Numbered from the stretch's first letter, positions 41,755 through 50,542 are shown. The stretch: DNA of 64,000 nucleotides from Oscillatoria princeps RMCB-10 (GCA_019359235.1 JAHHHT010000023.1:62001-126000); one strand, 5' to 3'. Notes: a model not told the origin generated them from the sequence alone. A program made the numbers and translations.

Positions 41755-42456
41755 ATGAAACGCGCCCAAATAATAGTATCCGTCCTGGCTGGACTTTCCA
41801 CTGCAGTCGGGGTAGCGAGCGCAACAATTCAGTCCAAGTCACCGGCACCGAGTACCGGCAGCACAACTCCTGCAAACGCGCCGGTTCAGATTGCAAAATC
41901 TGACCCAATCGTTATCACCCCACCAACAGAAGGGTGCAAGATCGCTCAAGCCAGAGTAGCCGATCCCAACCCGCCCCTGAATGTCCGCTCCAGCCCGCAA
42001 GTGGCTGACGGCAACATTGTCGGCAAACTCAACAACGGCACCTTTGTTTCTGTCGCTGAAGAAAGAAACGGCTGGTTTCGCATTACCGATCCCGTGCGCG
42101 GTTGGGTTGCAAAAAACCGCACAGAAAGCAGCTGCTCCCAAGTCAGCCAGCGAATTACTTTTGCCGCACAAGGCGATTCCGCTATCATCAGAGGTCGGAT
42201 TGTCGGCGGTGGGAGCCACCAGTACATCCTCCGCGCCACTAAAGGTCAAACCATGACCCTAACCGTTCAGAAAGGTGCCCTGCCATTCATTTATCCCCCG
42301 AATGACCCCAATGGCCGAAGCGACCTGAGCGGGGGAGGTCACTACAGCGGCAAAACCAGCTGGACAGGCAAACTTCCAGCTACTGGTGACTACACCCTAA
42401 CACTCGACTCCAATTATAAGGGATTCGAGTACGAGTTTTTGGTGCGGGTGAAGTAA
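41755..42456 (+). CDS. Secreted bacterial SH3-domain protein, copy 1
   Basis: 233 residues. An N-terminal signal or anchor (MKRAQIIVSVLAGLSTAVGV) is followed by a Ser/Thr/Pro-rich linker. A bacterial SH3 (SH3b) domain follows: ADPNPPLNVRSSPQVADGNI, VGKLNNGTFVSVAEERNGWF, GWVAKN. The C-terminal 95 residues (GGGSHQYILRATKGQTMTLT, SWTGKLPATGDYTLTLDSN) resemble a beta-sandwich PPC-like domain. SH3b domains usually bind cell-wall peptides. Closely related to the gene at 43449-44180; the two flank a VanX-like dipeptidase gene, which fits a cell-wall role. Confidence 0.8.
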   Translation: MKRAQIIVSVLAGLSTAVGVASATIQSKSPAPSTGSTTPANAPVQIAKSDPIVITPPTEGCKIAQARVADPNPPLNVRSSPQVADGNIVGKLNNGTFVSVAEERNGWFRITDPVRGWVAKNRTESSCSQVSQRITFAAQGDSAIIRGRIVGGGSHQYILRATKGQTMTLTVQKGALPFIYPPNDPNGRSDLSGGGHYSGKTSWTGKLPATGDYTLTLDSNYKGFEYEFLVRVK

Positions 42457-42488
42457 GAGCTGAGCTATAAAGTAATTGTTAAGCCTGA

Positions 42489-42535
42489 ATAGAAGCCAGA
42501 AACCGGGTTTCTTGAAGAAACCCGGTTTCTTCTAA
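42489..42535. terminator. AGAAACCGGGTTTCTT hairpin between convergent genes
   Basis: AGAAACCGGGTTTCTTG and AAGAAACCCGGTTTCTTC form a 16-bp perfect stem with a minimal loop, exactly between the SH3 copy 1 stop and the dipeptidase stop. It is a member of the dispersed palindrome family used here as a likely bidirectional terminator. Confidence 0.65.
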
Positions 42536-43263
42536 GGCTTGGGAATTGCCTCGAAAGGAATGTCAAGAATTGCAAACTTTTGCCAGTCCGCTGCATCGAA
42601 GTGCCACCATTCCGTCACCAGCGGGACAAACCCGTGTTTTTTCATCACCTCCTCAAGCAGCTGGCTATTTTTCTGCGCTTCGGGGCTGACATCGTTACCC
42701 CGGTAATCCCTGGCGGCTTTTTCTGTAAAATCATCGAATTCAGTTGGCATCTCAAGTTCTGCGCCATTGCTGTCCACCAGCGTCAGGTCAACCGCAGCGC
42801 CGCGATTGTGGCGGGAACCGTTGGCGGGATTGGCCACGTAGCGGGGGTCGGGCAGGACTTCCCACATTTGCGCTGTCACCGACAGCGGGCGGTAGCAATC
42901 ATAGACTTTCAAGCCCAACCCCCTTTTTTGCAAATCTTCTTGAACCCGCGACAGCTTTTGCGCCACGCCAGCCCTCAGCGCACACCGCGCCTCCTTATAC
43001 AGTTGCCTTTTCAAGAAGTTATTGGTTGTGGCGTAGCGGATATCCAGCCGGATATTGGGATTCACGGTGCCGATATCCACCAGGCTGCCCTCATCTGGCA
43101 CTTGCTGTTCAGCCATCTTCTGAGGTAATATCGATCTTGTCTCTGGAGGTTGCCTCGATGTGGCCGCAGCTGACCGTTGGTAGGGTGTCAGATTCTGCCA
43201 CAAAATCCCTAGCGACACAACCAGGGTGCCGGTCAAAAATTCTGTCCAGCGATTTGCCTTCAT
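42532..43263 (-). CDS. VanX-like D-alanyl-D-alanine dipeptidase (M15D)
   Basis: 243 residues with an N-terminal membrane helix (FLTGTLVVSLGILW), so the enzyme is probably exported or anchored. The zinc site of the family is present: SRHNRGAAVDLTLVD (His and Asp ligands) and EWWHFD (catalytic Glu and His ligand). LDIRYATTNNFLKRQLY, KVYDCYRPLSVTAQMW and FDDFTEKA match the VanX/DdpX family. These cleave D-Ala-D-Ala, in non-resistant bacteria mainly for cell-wall recycling. It lies between, and is oriented opposite to, two SH3 paralogues. Confidence 0.88.
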   Translation of the reverse strand: MKANRWTEFLTGTLVVSLGILWQNLTPYQRSAAATSRQPPETRSILPQKMAEQQVPDEGSLVDIGTVNPNIRLDIRYATTNNFLKRQLYKEARCALRAGVAQKLSRVQEDLQKRGLGLKVYDCYRPLSVTAQMWEVLPDPRYVANPANGSRHNRGAAVDLTLVDSNGAELEMPTEFDDFTEKAARDYRGNDVSPEAQKNSQLLEEVMKKHGFVPLVTEWWHFDAADWQKFAILDIPFEAIPKP

Positions 43264-43448
43264 AAGTTTTTGTTTCTCCGAAGAAATTCTTCCCGGAAAT
43301 TGTTTTGGGCTCAGGGTAGTAGATCAATTTTAACTGGACGGGAGATGTGGGAAACCCCACACCGGCAACAAACGCGAGCCGGCACCGGCAGCACTCCGTC
43401 CGGCTACCGGCAGCCGCCGCCAATCACACACAATTGCATCACTTCTTT

Positions 43449-44180
43449 ATGAAAGATTCTCAGAAACGCGAGATTTCGTTTAACTCTCTTTGGTTGAAAA
43501 CCGCCAGCATGGCGTGTCTGTTAAGTTTGCTCAGTATTGCCTGCTCGCCACAGCCACCGGCAGCTGAGTCACCGGCGGGAACATCGCAGACTGTCCCAGT
43601 TCCTGCGGCTCCCGCTTCCACACCGCTGGCTGCTCAAGCGCAAGCCTCACAGCCAGAGCTTTGCAAGGTTACAATGGTTAAAATTGCTGACCCCAATCCG
43701 CCCACGAATGTTCGCTCCAGCCCGGAAGTCAAGCCAAACAATATCGTGGGGAAAGTCGAAAATGGCAAATTGGTGCCGGTGAAGACTGAGAAAAATGGCT
43801 GGTTTGAGATTAGCGAACCCGCTGGCTGGATTTCCAAGAAGGTGACAGAAAGCGGCTGCAACCAAAAGCGCCTGCGGATAAGCTTCGCCCCCAACAGCAG
43901 TTCAGTCATCATTTCTGACCGGTTTATCGGCACCGGCAGCCACGAGTATTTGCTGAAGGCGAACCAAGGTCAGACTCTGACGGTGACCGCCAACAAAGGC
44001 TCCTTGCCTTTCATCTTTGCCCCCGGCGACAAAAATCGCAAACAAGACTTGGGCGGCGGGGGTGACTACAGTGGCAAAAAGAGCTGGACTGGCAAGCTGC
44101 CGGCTACCGGTGACTACCTCTTGAACCTGGATTCTAATTTCAAGGGATACGATTATTCTTTCACGGTGGAGGTGAAATAG
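43449..44180 (+). CDS. SH3-domain lipoprotein, copy 2
   Basis: 243 residues from ATG 43449 (MKDSQKREISFNSLWLKTAS). A lipobox (SLLSIAC, Cys32) marks it as a lipoprotein, unlike copy 1. After an Ala/Pro/Ser linker comes the SH3b domain (ADPNPPTNVRSSPEVKPNNI, VGKVENGKLVPV, GWFEISEPAGWISKK) and the same C-terminal domain as copy 1 (GTGSHEYLLKANQGQTLTVT, SWTGKLPATGDYLLNLDSN). The duplicated region includes the region before SH3b. A frame extends upstream to 43347 but lies over the dipeptidase promoter region and has no signal peptide, so the later ATG is preferred. Confidence 0.82.
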   Translation: MKDSQKREISFNSLWLKTASMACLLSLLSIACSPQPPAAESPAGTSQTVPVPAAPASTPLAAQAQASQPELCKVTMVKIADPNPPTNVRSSPEVKPNNIVGKVENGKLVPVKTEKNGWFEISEPAGWISKKVTESGCNQKRLRISFAPNSSSVIISDRFIGTGSHEYLLKANQGQTLTVTANKGSLPFIFAPGDKNRKQDLGGGGDYSGKKSWTGKLPATGDYLLNLDSNFKGYDYSFTVEVK

Positions 44181-44182
44181 AA

Positions 44183-44219
44183 CGTAGGGTGCGTTAGCGA
44201 AGCGCTAACGCACCCTACT
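44183..44219. terminator. GTAGGGTGCGTTAGCG hairpin between convergent genes
   Basis: GTAGGGTGCGTTAGCG-AAG-CGCTAACGCACCCTAC is a perfect 16-bp stem with a 3-base loop. It begins three bases after the SH3 copy 2 stop and ends three bases before the purB stop, so it occupies the whole intergenic space. Confidence 0.7.
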
Positions 44220-44221
44220 GA

Positions 44222-45517
44222 CTAGATGCTCAAGCGCTGATAAATTTGGTCAAGGTGGCGCAGCTGGTGCTGCGGGTCGAAACAAGCTTCGATTTCTTCC
44301 GGGTTCAGCAGCGCCGTCACGCTGGCATCTTTGGCAATCAAATCGTGAAAATTCCCGTCGGGTTTGTTCCACGCTTGATGGGCGCACGACTGCACAACTT
44401 TGTACGCTTCTTCCCGGAGCATTCCCTTTTCCACCAGGGCGAGCATCACCCGCTGGCTGAACACTACGCCGCCGTAAACGTTCATATTCCGCTGCATGTT
44501 TTCGGGATAGACCAGCAGGTGTTTCACCAAGTCGGTGATTTCGTGCAGCATAAAATGCGTTATAGTGCAAGCGTCAGGCAAAATCATCCGCTCCACGGAA
44601 CTGTGAGAGATGTCTCGCTCGTGCCACAGGGCGACGTTTTCCAGCGCCGCAACGGCATGACCGCGCACGACTCTCGCCATGCCGGTCAAGCGCTCAGAAC
44701 GAATGGGATTGCGCTTGTGGGGCATGGCGGAGGAGCCTTTTTGCCCTTTGGCGAAAAATTCCTCGACTTCTAAGACATCCGTGCGCTGCAGGTTGCGAAT
44801 TTCCACCGCAAACCGCTCAATGGAGGCGGCGAGGAGCGCCAGATGCAGGACGTATTCCGCATGCCGGTCGCGCGAGATCACCTGCGTCGATGCGGTGTCG
44901 GGTTCGAGTCCGAGATTCTGACAGGCGATCGCTTCTACGCGGGGGTCAATGTTGGCGTAAGTTCCCACCGCGCCGGAGATTTTGCCGACAGCAATTTGGC
45001 TGCGCAGCCGGTCGAGCCGGTCGCGGTGGCGCAGCACTTCCGCCAGCCAGCCGGCAAGCTTGAAGCCAAAGGTGATCGGTTCAGCGTGAATCCCGTGAGA
45101 GCGACCGATCTCCACTGTGTGCCGGTGTTGCTGGGCTTGGTAGCGAATCGCTTGGATCAAATCTTCCAGCCGGCACAGCAGCACGTCCAGACTGGCTACC
45201 AGCTGCAGCGCCAGAGCCGTATCCAGCACGTCCGAACTCGTCAGCCCCACATGAATGTAGCGACCGGCATCCCCAACATACTCGTTGACATTTGTCAAGA
45301 AGGCAATGACATCGTGGCGGACTTCGGCTTCAATTTCCAGGACGCGCTTGGGGTCAAAGTTAGCCTTGGCCTTGATTTCCTCAACCGCCTCAGCTGGGAT
45401 GTAACCCAGCTCAGCCTGAGCCTCGCAAACGGCGATTTCCACTTGCAGCCAGGTTTTCAACTTATAGGTGTCAGTCCACAGTTCGCCCATCTCGGGCAAC
45501 GTATACCGCTCGATCAC
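44222..45517 (-). CDS. purB: Adenylosuccinate lyase
   Basis: 431 residues of the fumarase/aspartase superfamily, the short bacterial PurB type. It catalyses two fumarate-releasing steps of purine synthesis: SAICAR to AICAR and adenylosuccinate to AMP. The superfamily signature GSSAMPHKRNPIRSE contains the flexible serine loop. VGLTSSDVLDTALALQL and GRSHGIHAEPITFGFKL carry substrate-binding residues including the catalytic His. WHERDISHSSVERMILPD is also characteristic. The N-terminus MIERYTLPEMGELWTD matches family starts. Confidence 0.96.
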   Translation of the reverse strand: MIERYTLPEMGELWTDTYKLKTWLQVEIAVCEAQAELGYIPAEAVEEIKAKANFDPKRVLEIEAEVRHDVIAFLTNVNEYVGDAGRYIHVGLTSSDVLDTALALQLVASLDVLLCRLEDLIQAIRYQAQQHRHTVEIGRSHGIHAEPITFGFKLAGWLAEVLRHRDRLDRLRSQIAVGKISGAVGTYANIDPRVEAIACQNLGLEPDTASTQVISRDRHAEYVLHLALLAASIERFAVEIRNLQRTDVLEVEEFFAKGQKGSSAMPHKRNPIRSERLTGMARVVRGHAVAALENVALWHERDISHSSVERMILPDACTITHFMLHEITDLVKHLLVYPENMQRNMNVYGGVVFSQRVMLALVEKGMLREEAYKVVQSCAHQAWNKPDGNFHDLIAKDASVTALLNPEEIEACFDPQHQLRHLDQIYQRLSI

Positions 45518-45875
45518 AGTCCGCCACAGAGTACAACTGTTTTATTGTACAGCGGCTCGACACCAGGCTTGCAGCAAATGCTTTTGCGCCGGCGGGCCGG
45601 CCCGCCAGCTTTTTGATTATTTCGTCTGTTTTGGATATTGCTTTTATGGCCGGAGCCGTGTTACAGTAGAGCGAAAAGCCCAGTGCGGGACATACCCTTC
45701 CAGCTCAAGCTGGGAACACCGGCAGCCGGTGCGAGGAAAGTAGTTGGGCTAAAGCCCAAAGGTTCGTAGTTGGGCTAAAGCCCAAAGGTTCGTAGTTGGG
45801 CTAAAGCCCCAACGGTGCGGTCACCACTTGGGATCTTTTCTCCCCTCTCACCCACAAAGACATAGAAATACTGCC
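45518..45875. other. Spacer with a 26-bp tandem palindrome repeat
   Basis: No gene. Three copies of GTAGTTGGGCTAAAGCCC plus AAAGGTTC lie at about 45739-45816; each contains the palindrome TTGGGCTAAAGCCCAA. The toxin-antitoxin promoter is probably just downstream. Confidence 0.65.
45739..45816. repeat. 26-bp tandem repeat, three copies
   Basis: Unit GTAGTTGGGCTAAAGCCC with AAAGGTTC. The third copy ends CCCCAACGG. Each unit can form a small hairpin. Confidence 0.88.
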
Positions 45876-46343
45876 ATGTCCAAGAAAAAAGTGCCCCTTG
45901 AGCCAGTTGCCATGCAGGAAGCGGACGCGGACGCAATCGCGCAATTGGATCAACTCCTCAGTTCAGAAGCTTCACAAGCCAAATTCGTCGGAAGCAACGG
46001 GAAAGAAGTTCTAATTCCGGAGTCTGTTTACCGCATCCTGCGTCAGGTCATTCACGCGATGGCCTCAGGCCAGCATATTTCCGTAGTCGCTCAAAATCGC
46101 CATCTGACGACGCAAGAAGCCGCTGATATTTTGAGCGTATCGCGCCCCTTTATGGTCAAGTTACTGGAAGCGGGAGACATTCCCCACATCAAAGTCGGCT
46201 CGCACCGGCGCATTCGTTTTGAGGACTTAATGGCCTACAAGGAAAAGCGGGACAGTCAGGGTCGTTTAGGACTGAAAGAAATCACTAAATTTATTCATTC
46301 TGAGGGGGTCTGCGAAGAAGAGTTGTCTGAGGTCGAGGAGTAG
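45876..46343 (+). CDS. Excisionase-type HTH antitoxin
   Basis: 155 residues from ATG 45876 (MSKKKVPLEPVAMQEADADA). The C-terminal half is a MerR/Xis-like DNA-binding domain: LTTQEAADILSVSRPFMVKL, LEAGDIPHIKVGSHRRIRFE, DLMAYKEKRD. The N-terminal half (AQLDQLLSSEASQAKFVG, PESVYRILRQVIHAMASG) is typical of cyanobacterial antitoxins that precede PIN toxins. The stop is one base before the ATG of the PIN gene, so the two are coupled. It probably represses its own operon. The gene is intact although its toxin is not. Confidence 0.83.
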   Translation: MSKKKVPLEPVAMQEADADAIAQLDQLLSSEASQAKFVGSNGKEVLIPESVYRILRQVIHAMASGQHISVVAQNRHLTTQEAADILSVSRPFMVKLLEAGDIPHIKVGSHRRIRFEDLMAYKEKRDSQGRLGLKEITKFIHSEGVCEEELSEVEE

Positions 46344-46344
46344 G

Positions 46345-46901
46345 ATGGCAATTTATTCGGCAATTCTAGAGGGAGCATCCCGTTTTGGCAACTACCTTGG
46401 TGAGGGCGAAGCATTCGGATTATCAATTGTTGGTTTGGCACGAGAGATTCTTCGCCCGAATGCTTCGCCCCTACATAATCGGGATGCTCCCATTCTAAAT
46501 TCTTGTGTAATCTTCCCTATGGCTCTGTGCGATACGCTACTGCGTGCTGCTGAGGCCAACCTCTACCGCCTTCACTTTTCACAGGAGATTCTGGACGGCG
46601 CGACTCGCAATCTCGTAAATAAGGGGAGAATGACAGATGTGAAGGCAGCACGCTTTCAGGGAATGATTAAAAATACCTTTCCGGAGGCAATGGTGGAAGT
46701 GCCTGCTGGTCTGGTTGAGGTGATGGCAAACCATCCTGGAGACCGCCATGTTGTAGCTGCTGCCAAGACTCAATGGTTGAGGTCATTCGGCAGCAGTTTG
46801 AGGCTCTCACGCCACCCCCCCACACTGTGGCCGAACTTCTTGAGAAATTAGAGAAAAATAATAAAATCCCGAAATTTGACCGGAGAGTTCGGTTCTTTTA
46901 A
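46345..46901 (+). pseudogene. PIN-domain toxin, inactivated by MITE insertion and internal deletion
   Basis: The gene begins MAIYSAIL, is interrupted by 43 extra codons (46371-46499), resumes SCVIFPMALCDTLLRAAEAN and NPGDRHVVAAA-type residues (NHPGDRHVVAAAK), then loses frame. The native tail MVEVIRQQFEALTPPPHTVA, ELLEKLEK continues in another frame to the stop at 46901, so the segment between (the last strand and acidic residue of the PIN fold) is deleted with a frameshift. The insertion keeps frame, so a 168-residue product could still be made. The N-terminal metal-binding Asp, expected right after IL, reads Asn at the right junction. PIN toxins cleave RNA; this copy should be inactive. Confidence 0.88.
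46371..46491. mobile_element. 121-bp MITE inserted in the PIN toxin gene
   Basis: Perfect 12-bp terminal inverted repeats GGGAGCATCCCG and CGGGATGCTCCC, plus perfect 15-bp inner arms GGGCGAAGCATTCGG (46404-46418) and CCGAATGCTTCGCCC (46456-46470). Flanking 8-bp copies ATTCTAGA (46363-46370) and ATTCTAAA (46492-46499) look like a target-site duplication with one change. Element plus duplication is 129 bp, exactly 43 codons with no stop. Confidence 0.88.
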
Positions 46902-46913
46902 TTCTGTAATTTT

Positions 46914-47201
46914 GTGGTGCGAACTGCAAAAAAAGCCTTGAGTGAGAGGGGGATACCGGCACCGTACCGGAGCAGATTTCTAGAAGAAGACCGATACCGG
47001 CTTTGGCAGCAAGAGAAAACGCTAACGATAGCAGCTAAAGATGGCCGGGGCGAGATTCTCAGGCAGCAACATGAGCGAATTGAGGGAAATTTATCAGCGG
47101 AGGATGTCCAGGCGTTTCAACTCCTGGAGCAAGAGCTAGCAAAGCCAAGAGAGCAGCAGCATGAGAGCGATGACTCCCCCGGAAGCAACCGGCTTTTGTA
47201 A
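46914..47201 (+). CDS. Small hypothetical protein
   Basis: 95 residues from GTG 46914 (alternatively the GTG one codon later). Very rich in Arg, Glu and Gln: ERGIPAPYRSRFLEEDRYRL, TIAAKDGRGEILRQQHERIE, LSAEDVQAFQLLEQEL. It looks like a helical fragment, possibly the end of a larger plasmid-type protein, but no family is recognised and there is no good ribosome-binding site. It follows the broken toxin by 12 bases. Confidence 0.4.
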   Translation: MVRTAKKALSERGIPAPYRSRFLEEDRYRLWQQEKTLTIAAKDGRGEILRQQHERIEGNLSAEDVQAFQLLEQELAKPREQQHESDDSPGSNRLL

Positions 47202-47221
47202 CGGCTTTTGTAAATAGGCTG

Positions 47222-47257
47222 TTTGTGCGTTCCGCAAACAGGGGAACGCACCCTACT
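47222..47257. repeat. GTGCGTTCCG hairpin repeat
   Basis: TGTGCGTTCCGC and GGGGAACGCACCCTAC form an imperfect stem; a member of the GTAGGGTGCGTTCCG family. Confidence 0.75.
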
Positions 47258-47424
47258 TATCTCAGAGCCACGCCCAACCGCCTCCGCCCGCAGACAGGCT
47301 CTATCCCTGCAGGGAGAACCCTCCCGCAATTTTCTAGGCAATAATCAGGTCAAGCCCATCGAGCAATAGCGGCAGTCAGATGCCACAGCCAACAGCCCGC
47401 TATCGGAAATCCGCCGAAAGGAAT

Positions 47425-47785
47425 ATGCTGAGAGTCACTCACCCCCAACTGCAGCGCTATTTTGCCGTGCTGACCGCAGCTGGCGCACTCACACTGACGC
47501 TGATCCTGTGGCCGCTTCCAGGAACACCTGTGGCGCTGTTTGTGGCTGCTGTGGCCTTCAGCGCCTGGTATGGCGGCCTGGGGCCAGGGCTGCTGGCCAC
47601 CGCACTGTCTGCTGTGGCCACTGCCGGCTTCCTGACAATTTTATTCGCCAGGTTCGGGCGCTCGCCGCCGAGAAAGGGGGACAAGTGCCGGCTTCCAGAT
47701 CCACCTCGCTCTGCCGGTGGAGCCGGCTAAACTGGCGGCGGCGGTGGCTTCCCTGGCGGGACGTGCCGGCTGTCTCGGAGCTTGA
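47425..47785 (+). pseudogene. Collapsed hybrid histidine kinase (DUF4118 start fused to REC end)
   Basis: The first 75 codons (MLRVTHPQLQRYFAVLTAAG, VALFVAAVAFSAWYGGLGPG, LLATALSAVATAGF) are a DUF4118/KdpD-type membrane domain like that of the next gene, with AAAGGA before the ATG. Around 47660-47670 it passes abruptly into the end of a response-regulator receiver in another frame: AGFQIHLALPVEPAKLAAAV, ASLAGRAG, stop at 47785. This tail is a close match to the last residues of the hybrid kinase at 50771-52750 (AGFQMHITKPVEPAQLAAAV). All sensor, kinase and ATPase domains are missing, so a hybrid kinase gene has lost its middle by deletion. Confidence 0.82.
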
Positions 47786-47883
47786 CCTCAGATTTATATC
47801 ATTGGTTTCAATCCCGTTTCCGGGATTCAGCTGGCAAAAAATCTTCTCCTCCTACCCCCTGCTAAAATCATTATCGCATTGAT

Positions 47884-50073
47884 ATGGGCTTCTTTGCACA
47901 ACCAAAATGCTCGCAAGCCACCCGCTCCCCAGTGCGGCGCTACGGCATCCCTGTACTGGCAGTTTCGCTAGCCCTGCTTTTGAGGCTGCTGCTCACGCCG
48001 CTGGTTGGGGACGCCAGCCCTTTCCTGCTGTTTACGGCTGCCGTGATGGTCAGCGCCTGGTATGGCGGTCTGTTCCCCGGGGCGCTAGCCACCACCCTCA
48101 GCGCTATAGCGATCACTTTCTTGCTGCTGAATCCTCTTCCCCACTCGCCTGTCAGCACCCTGGGAAAGGCAGTGCTGATGCTTTTATTCCTGCTCATCGG
48201 GCTGACCGTCAGCTGGCTAACTGATAAGCTGCACTTGGCTACAAAGCAAGCTGAGTTCAACCTGCGCCAAGCCCAAAGACAGCAGGAAGAGTTGCGCGAA
48301 AGCGAAGAGCGCTTCCGCTTGTTGGTGGAGGGGGTGAAGGACTGCGCGATTTTCATGCTAGACCCGTCAGGACGCATTCTCAGTTGGAACGCGGGGGCAG
48401 AAACCGTTACGGGTTATGGGGAAGAAGAGATTAAAGGGCGGCATTTATCCTGCTTTTTTACCGCTGAAGATATTCAGCTGGGCAAGCCGGAACAAGAACT
48501 GAAAATAGCAGCAGAAACAGGCCGGTTTGCAGACGAAGGGTGGCGGGTGCGCCAAGACGGAACGCAGTTTTGGGCGGCGGTTGCGATTGCAGCACTGCTC
48601 GATGAAACCGGCAATCTGCGAGGCTTCTCCAAGGTGATGCGCGACATCACGGAGCGCAAGCAGGCAGAAGACAGACTGAAGCGGATTGAGTGGCTCCTGA
48701 CGCAGAAAAACCCGCAAGTTGTGGAGCCGTACCAGCAGCCTTACGGCGACCTGACCGAACTCAACACGAACCGCACGATCTTAGATGCAGTCGGTGCGGA
48801 GGTTCTCTACGATATTGCCGGTGACTACCTCGATTTGCTGCAAACTTCTTCTGCAATTTACGAGAAAAATGGCGATTATGCGATGGGCATTTTTACTTCC
48901 GGGTGGTGCCGGTTTATGGACAGTGCCTCACGCCGGCTCTGCGCTGCGGGCGATCACCGAGAAGCGCTTGCCTGCGGCAAGTGGCACTGTCACGAATCGT
49001 GCTGGAATCAAGCCTCGAAGCCTTCTATGGAAACGGGACAGCCGGTGGATATCGAATGTGCCGGCGGCATCCGGCTGTATGCTGTTCCGATTTATGCCGG
49101 AGATGAAATCGTCGGCAGCATTAACTTTGGCTATGGCGATCCGCCTCAAGATCCTGAGAAACTGAAAGAACTTGCGGAGCGCTACGGCGTCAGTGTGGGG
49201 GAACTTCAGCAACAAGCCAGATCCTACGAGTCGCGACCGGCTTATATTATCGAAATTGCGAAGAAACGCTTGCAAAATTCCGCCAAACTAATCGGCGAAA
49301 TCGTCAAGCGCAAGCGCTACGAAAAAGAAATCCGGCAGCTAAATGATAACCTGGAGATACTCGTCAAAAAGCGCACGGCACAGCTGGAAGAAGCCAACAA
49401 AGAACTGGAAGCGTTTTCCTACTCTGTCTCTCACGACTTGCGAGCGCCGATTCGCCACATTAGCGGCTTTGCGGACTTGCTGCAAAAAAGAGTGGCAGCC
49501 AGTCTGGATGATACCGCTATGCGCTATCTGAAGACTATCATGGAAACCACCAAACACGCCGGGAATCTCGTTGACGATTTGCTAGCATTTTCTCGGATGG
49601 CTCGCACCGAAATGCGCCAGAGTGCAGTCAATATGAACTTGCTACTTCAAGAGGTGTTGCGCGATATCCAGCCGGAAACAGAAGGGCGGGACATTGTTTG
49701 GAAAATTGAGGAGTTGCCCGAGGTGCGGGGGGACGTTTCCATGATGCGGCTTGTCCTGTGGAATCTGCTGTCTAATGCTGTCAAGTACACGCGGACGCGC
49801 GACCGAGCTGAGATTGAAATTGGCAGCAGCAAAACTGAGCAAGAGGTTGTATTTTTTGTGCGCGATAATGGGGTGGGATTTGATATGAAGTACGCCGACA
49901 AACTCTTTGGGGTGTTTCAGCGCCTGCACAGCGCTTCTGAGTTCGAGGGGACTGGGATCGGGCTGGCCAATGTCCGGCGGATTGTCCACCGGCATGGGGG
50001 TCGAACTTGGGCGGAAGCGGCCCCCGACAGGGGAGCTACCTTTTTCTTTTCACTGCCAAAGCTCCTAGAATAG
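47884..50073 (+). CDS. Sensor histidine kinase: DUF4118-PAS-PocR-HisKA-HATPase
   Basis: 729 residues. A DUF4118 region with three or four membrane helices (15-105: [35 protein letters not shown]) anchors it. A PAS domain (about 140-255) with [20 protein letters not shown] follows. Next is a PocR sensory domain (about 280-440), with several cysteines ([20 protein letters not shown]). HisKA of the phytochrome type ([19 protein letters not shown]) carries His517, and the HATPase has [30 protein letters not shown]. It is followed 10 bases later by an Rcp1-like response regulator, its likely partner. PocR domains often sense small hydrocarbon ligands; the ligand here is unknown. Confidence 0.9.
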   Translation: MGFFAQPKCSQATRSPVRRYGIPVLAVSLALLLRLLLTPLVGDASPFLLFTAAVMVSAWYGGLFPGALATTLSAIAITFLLLNPLPHSPVSTLGKAVLMLLFLLIGLTVSWLTDKLHLATKQAEFNLRQAQRQQEELRESEERFRLLVEGVKDCAIFMLDPSGRILSWNAGAETVTGYGEEEIKGRHLSCFFTAEDIQLGKPEQELKIAAETGRFADEGWRVRQDGTQFWAAVAIAALLDETGNLRGFSKVMRDITERKQAEDRLKRIEWLLTQKNPQVVEPYQQPYGDLTELNTNRTILDAVGAEVLYDIAGDYLDLLQTSSAIYEKNGDYAMGIFTSGWCRFMDSASRRLCAAGDHREALACGKWHCHESCWNQASKPSMETGQPVDIECAGGIRLYAVPIYAGDEIVGSINFGYGDPPQDPEKLKELAERYGVSVGELQQQARSYESRPAYIIEIAKKRLQNSAKLIGEIVKRKRYEKEIRQLNDNLEILVKKRTAQLEEANKELEAFSYSVSHDLRAPIRHISGFADLLQKRVAASLDDTAMRYLKTIMETTKHAGNLVDDLLAFSRMARTEMRQSAVNMNLLLQEVLRDIQPETEGRDIVWKIEELPEVRGDVSMMRLVLWNLLSNAVKYTRTRDRAEIEIGSSKTEQEVVFFVRDNGVGFDMKYADKLFGVFQRLHSASEFEGTGIGLANVRRIVHRHGGRTWAEAAPDRGATFFFSLPKLLE

Positions 50074-50083
50074 GGGGATAGTT

Positions 50084-50542
50084 ATGGAGGGATTAATGCG
50101 AATTCTTCTGGTTGAGGACAGTCCTTACGACGTGGAGTTAACCCTGGTGGCGCTGGCTGAAAGCAATCTCGCCAATGAAGTTGTGGTGGCCAGCGACGGG
50201 GAGGAAGCCCTGGATTATCTTTACCGGCGCGGCATGTACCGGCTGCGGGCGTTCGGCAACCCCGCTGTGGTGCTGCTCGACTTGAAGATGCCCAAAGTAG
50301 ATGGGCTGGAAGTCCTGGCCCAGATTAAGTCTGACCCAGCACTGAAAACAATTCCCGTAGTGATGCTCACTTCTTCCCGCGAGGAGCAAGACCTGATAAA
50401 GAGCTATAATTTAGGTGTGAACGCTTATGTGGTCAAGCCGGTAGATTTCCAAGAATTTATGCAGGCGCTAAAGGAACTGGGGCTGTTCTGGGCTGTGATC
50501 AATCAGCCGCCCCCGGGCAGTGTGCCTTCCCACCGGAAATGA
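50084..50542 (+). CDS. Rcp1-like single-domain response regulator
   Basis: 152 residues from 50084; ATG 50096 (MRILLVEDSPYDVELTLVAL) has an ideal GGAGGGATTA site and may be the true start. It is a receiver domain only. Acidic pocket VEDS, phosphoacceptor Asp66 (VLLDLKMPKVDG, Asp62 from the later ATG), Thr in PVVMLTSS and Lys in YVVKPVDF are all present. The insertion ALDYLYRRGMYRLRAFGNP is characteristic of the Rcp1 group, partners of phytochrome-like kinases. It follows a kinase with phytochrome-type HisKA, strongly suggesting a cognate pair. Confidence 0.92.
   Translation: MEGLMRILLVEDSPYDVELTLVALAESNLANEVVVASDGEEALDYLYRRGMYRLRAFGNPAVVLLDLKMPKVDGLEVLAQIKSDPALKTIPVVMLTSSREEQDLIKSYNLGVNAYVVKPVDFQEFMQALKELGLFWAVINQPPPGSVPSHRK

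Noticed and set aside
44880-44935. GGTTCGAGTCC resembling a tRNA T-arm
   Set aside because: It lies within the purB coding sequence; no acceptor stem, anticodon arm or CCA end can be formed around it.
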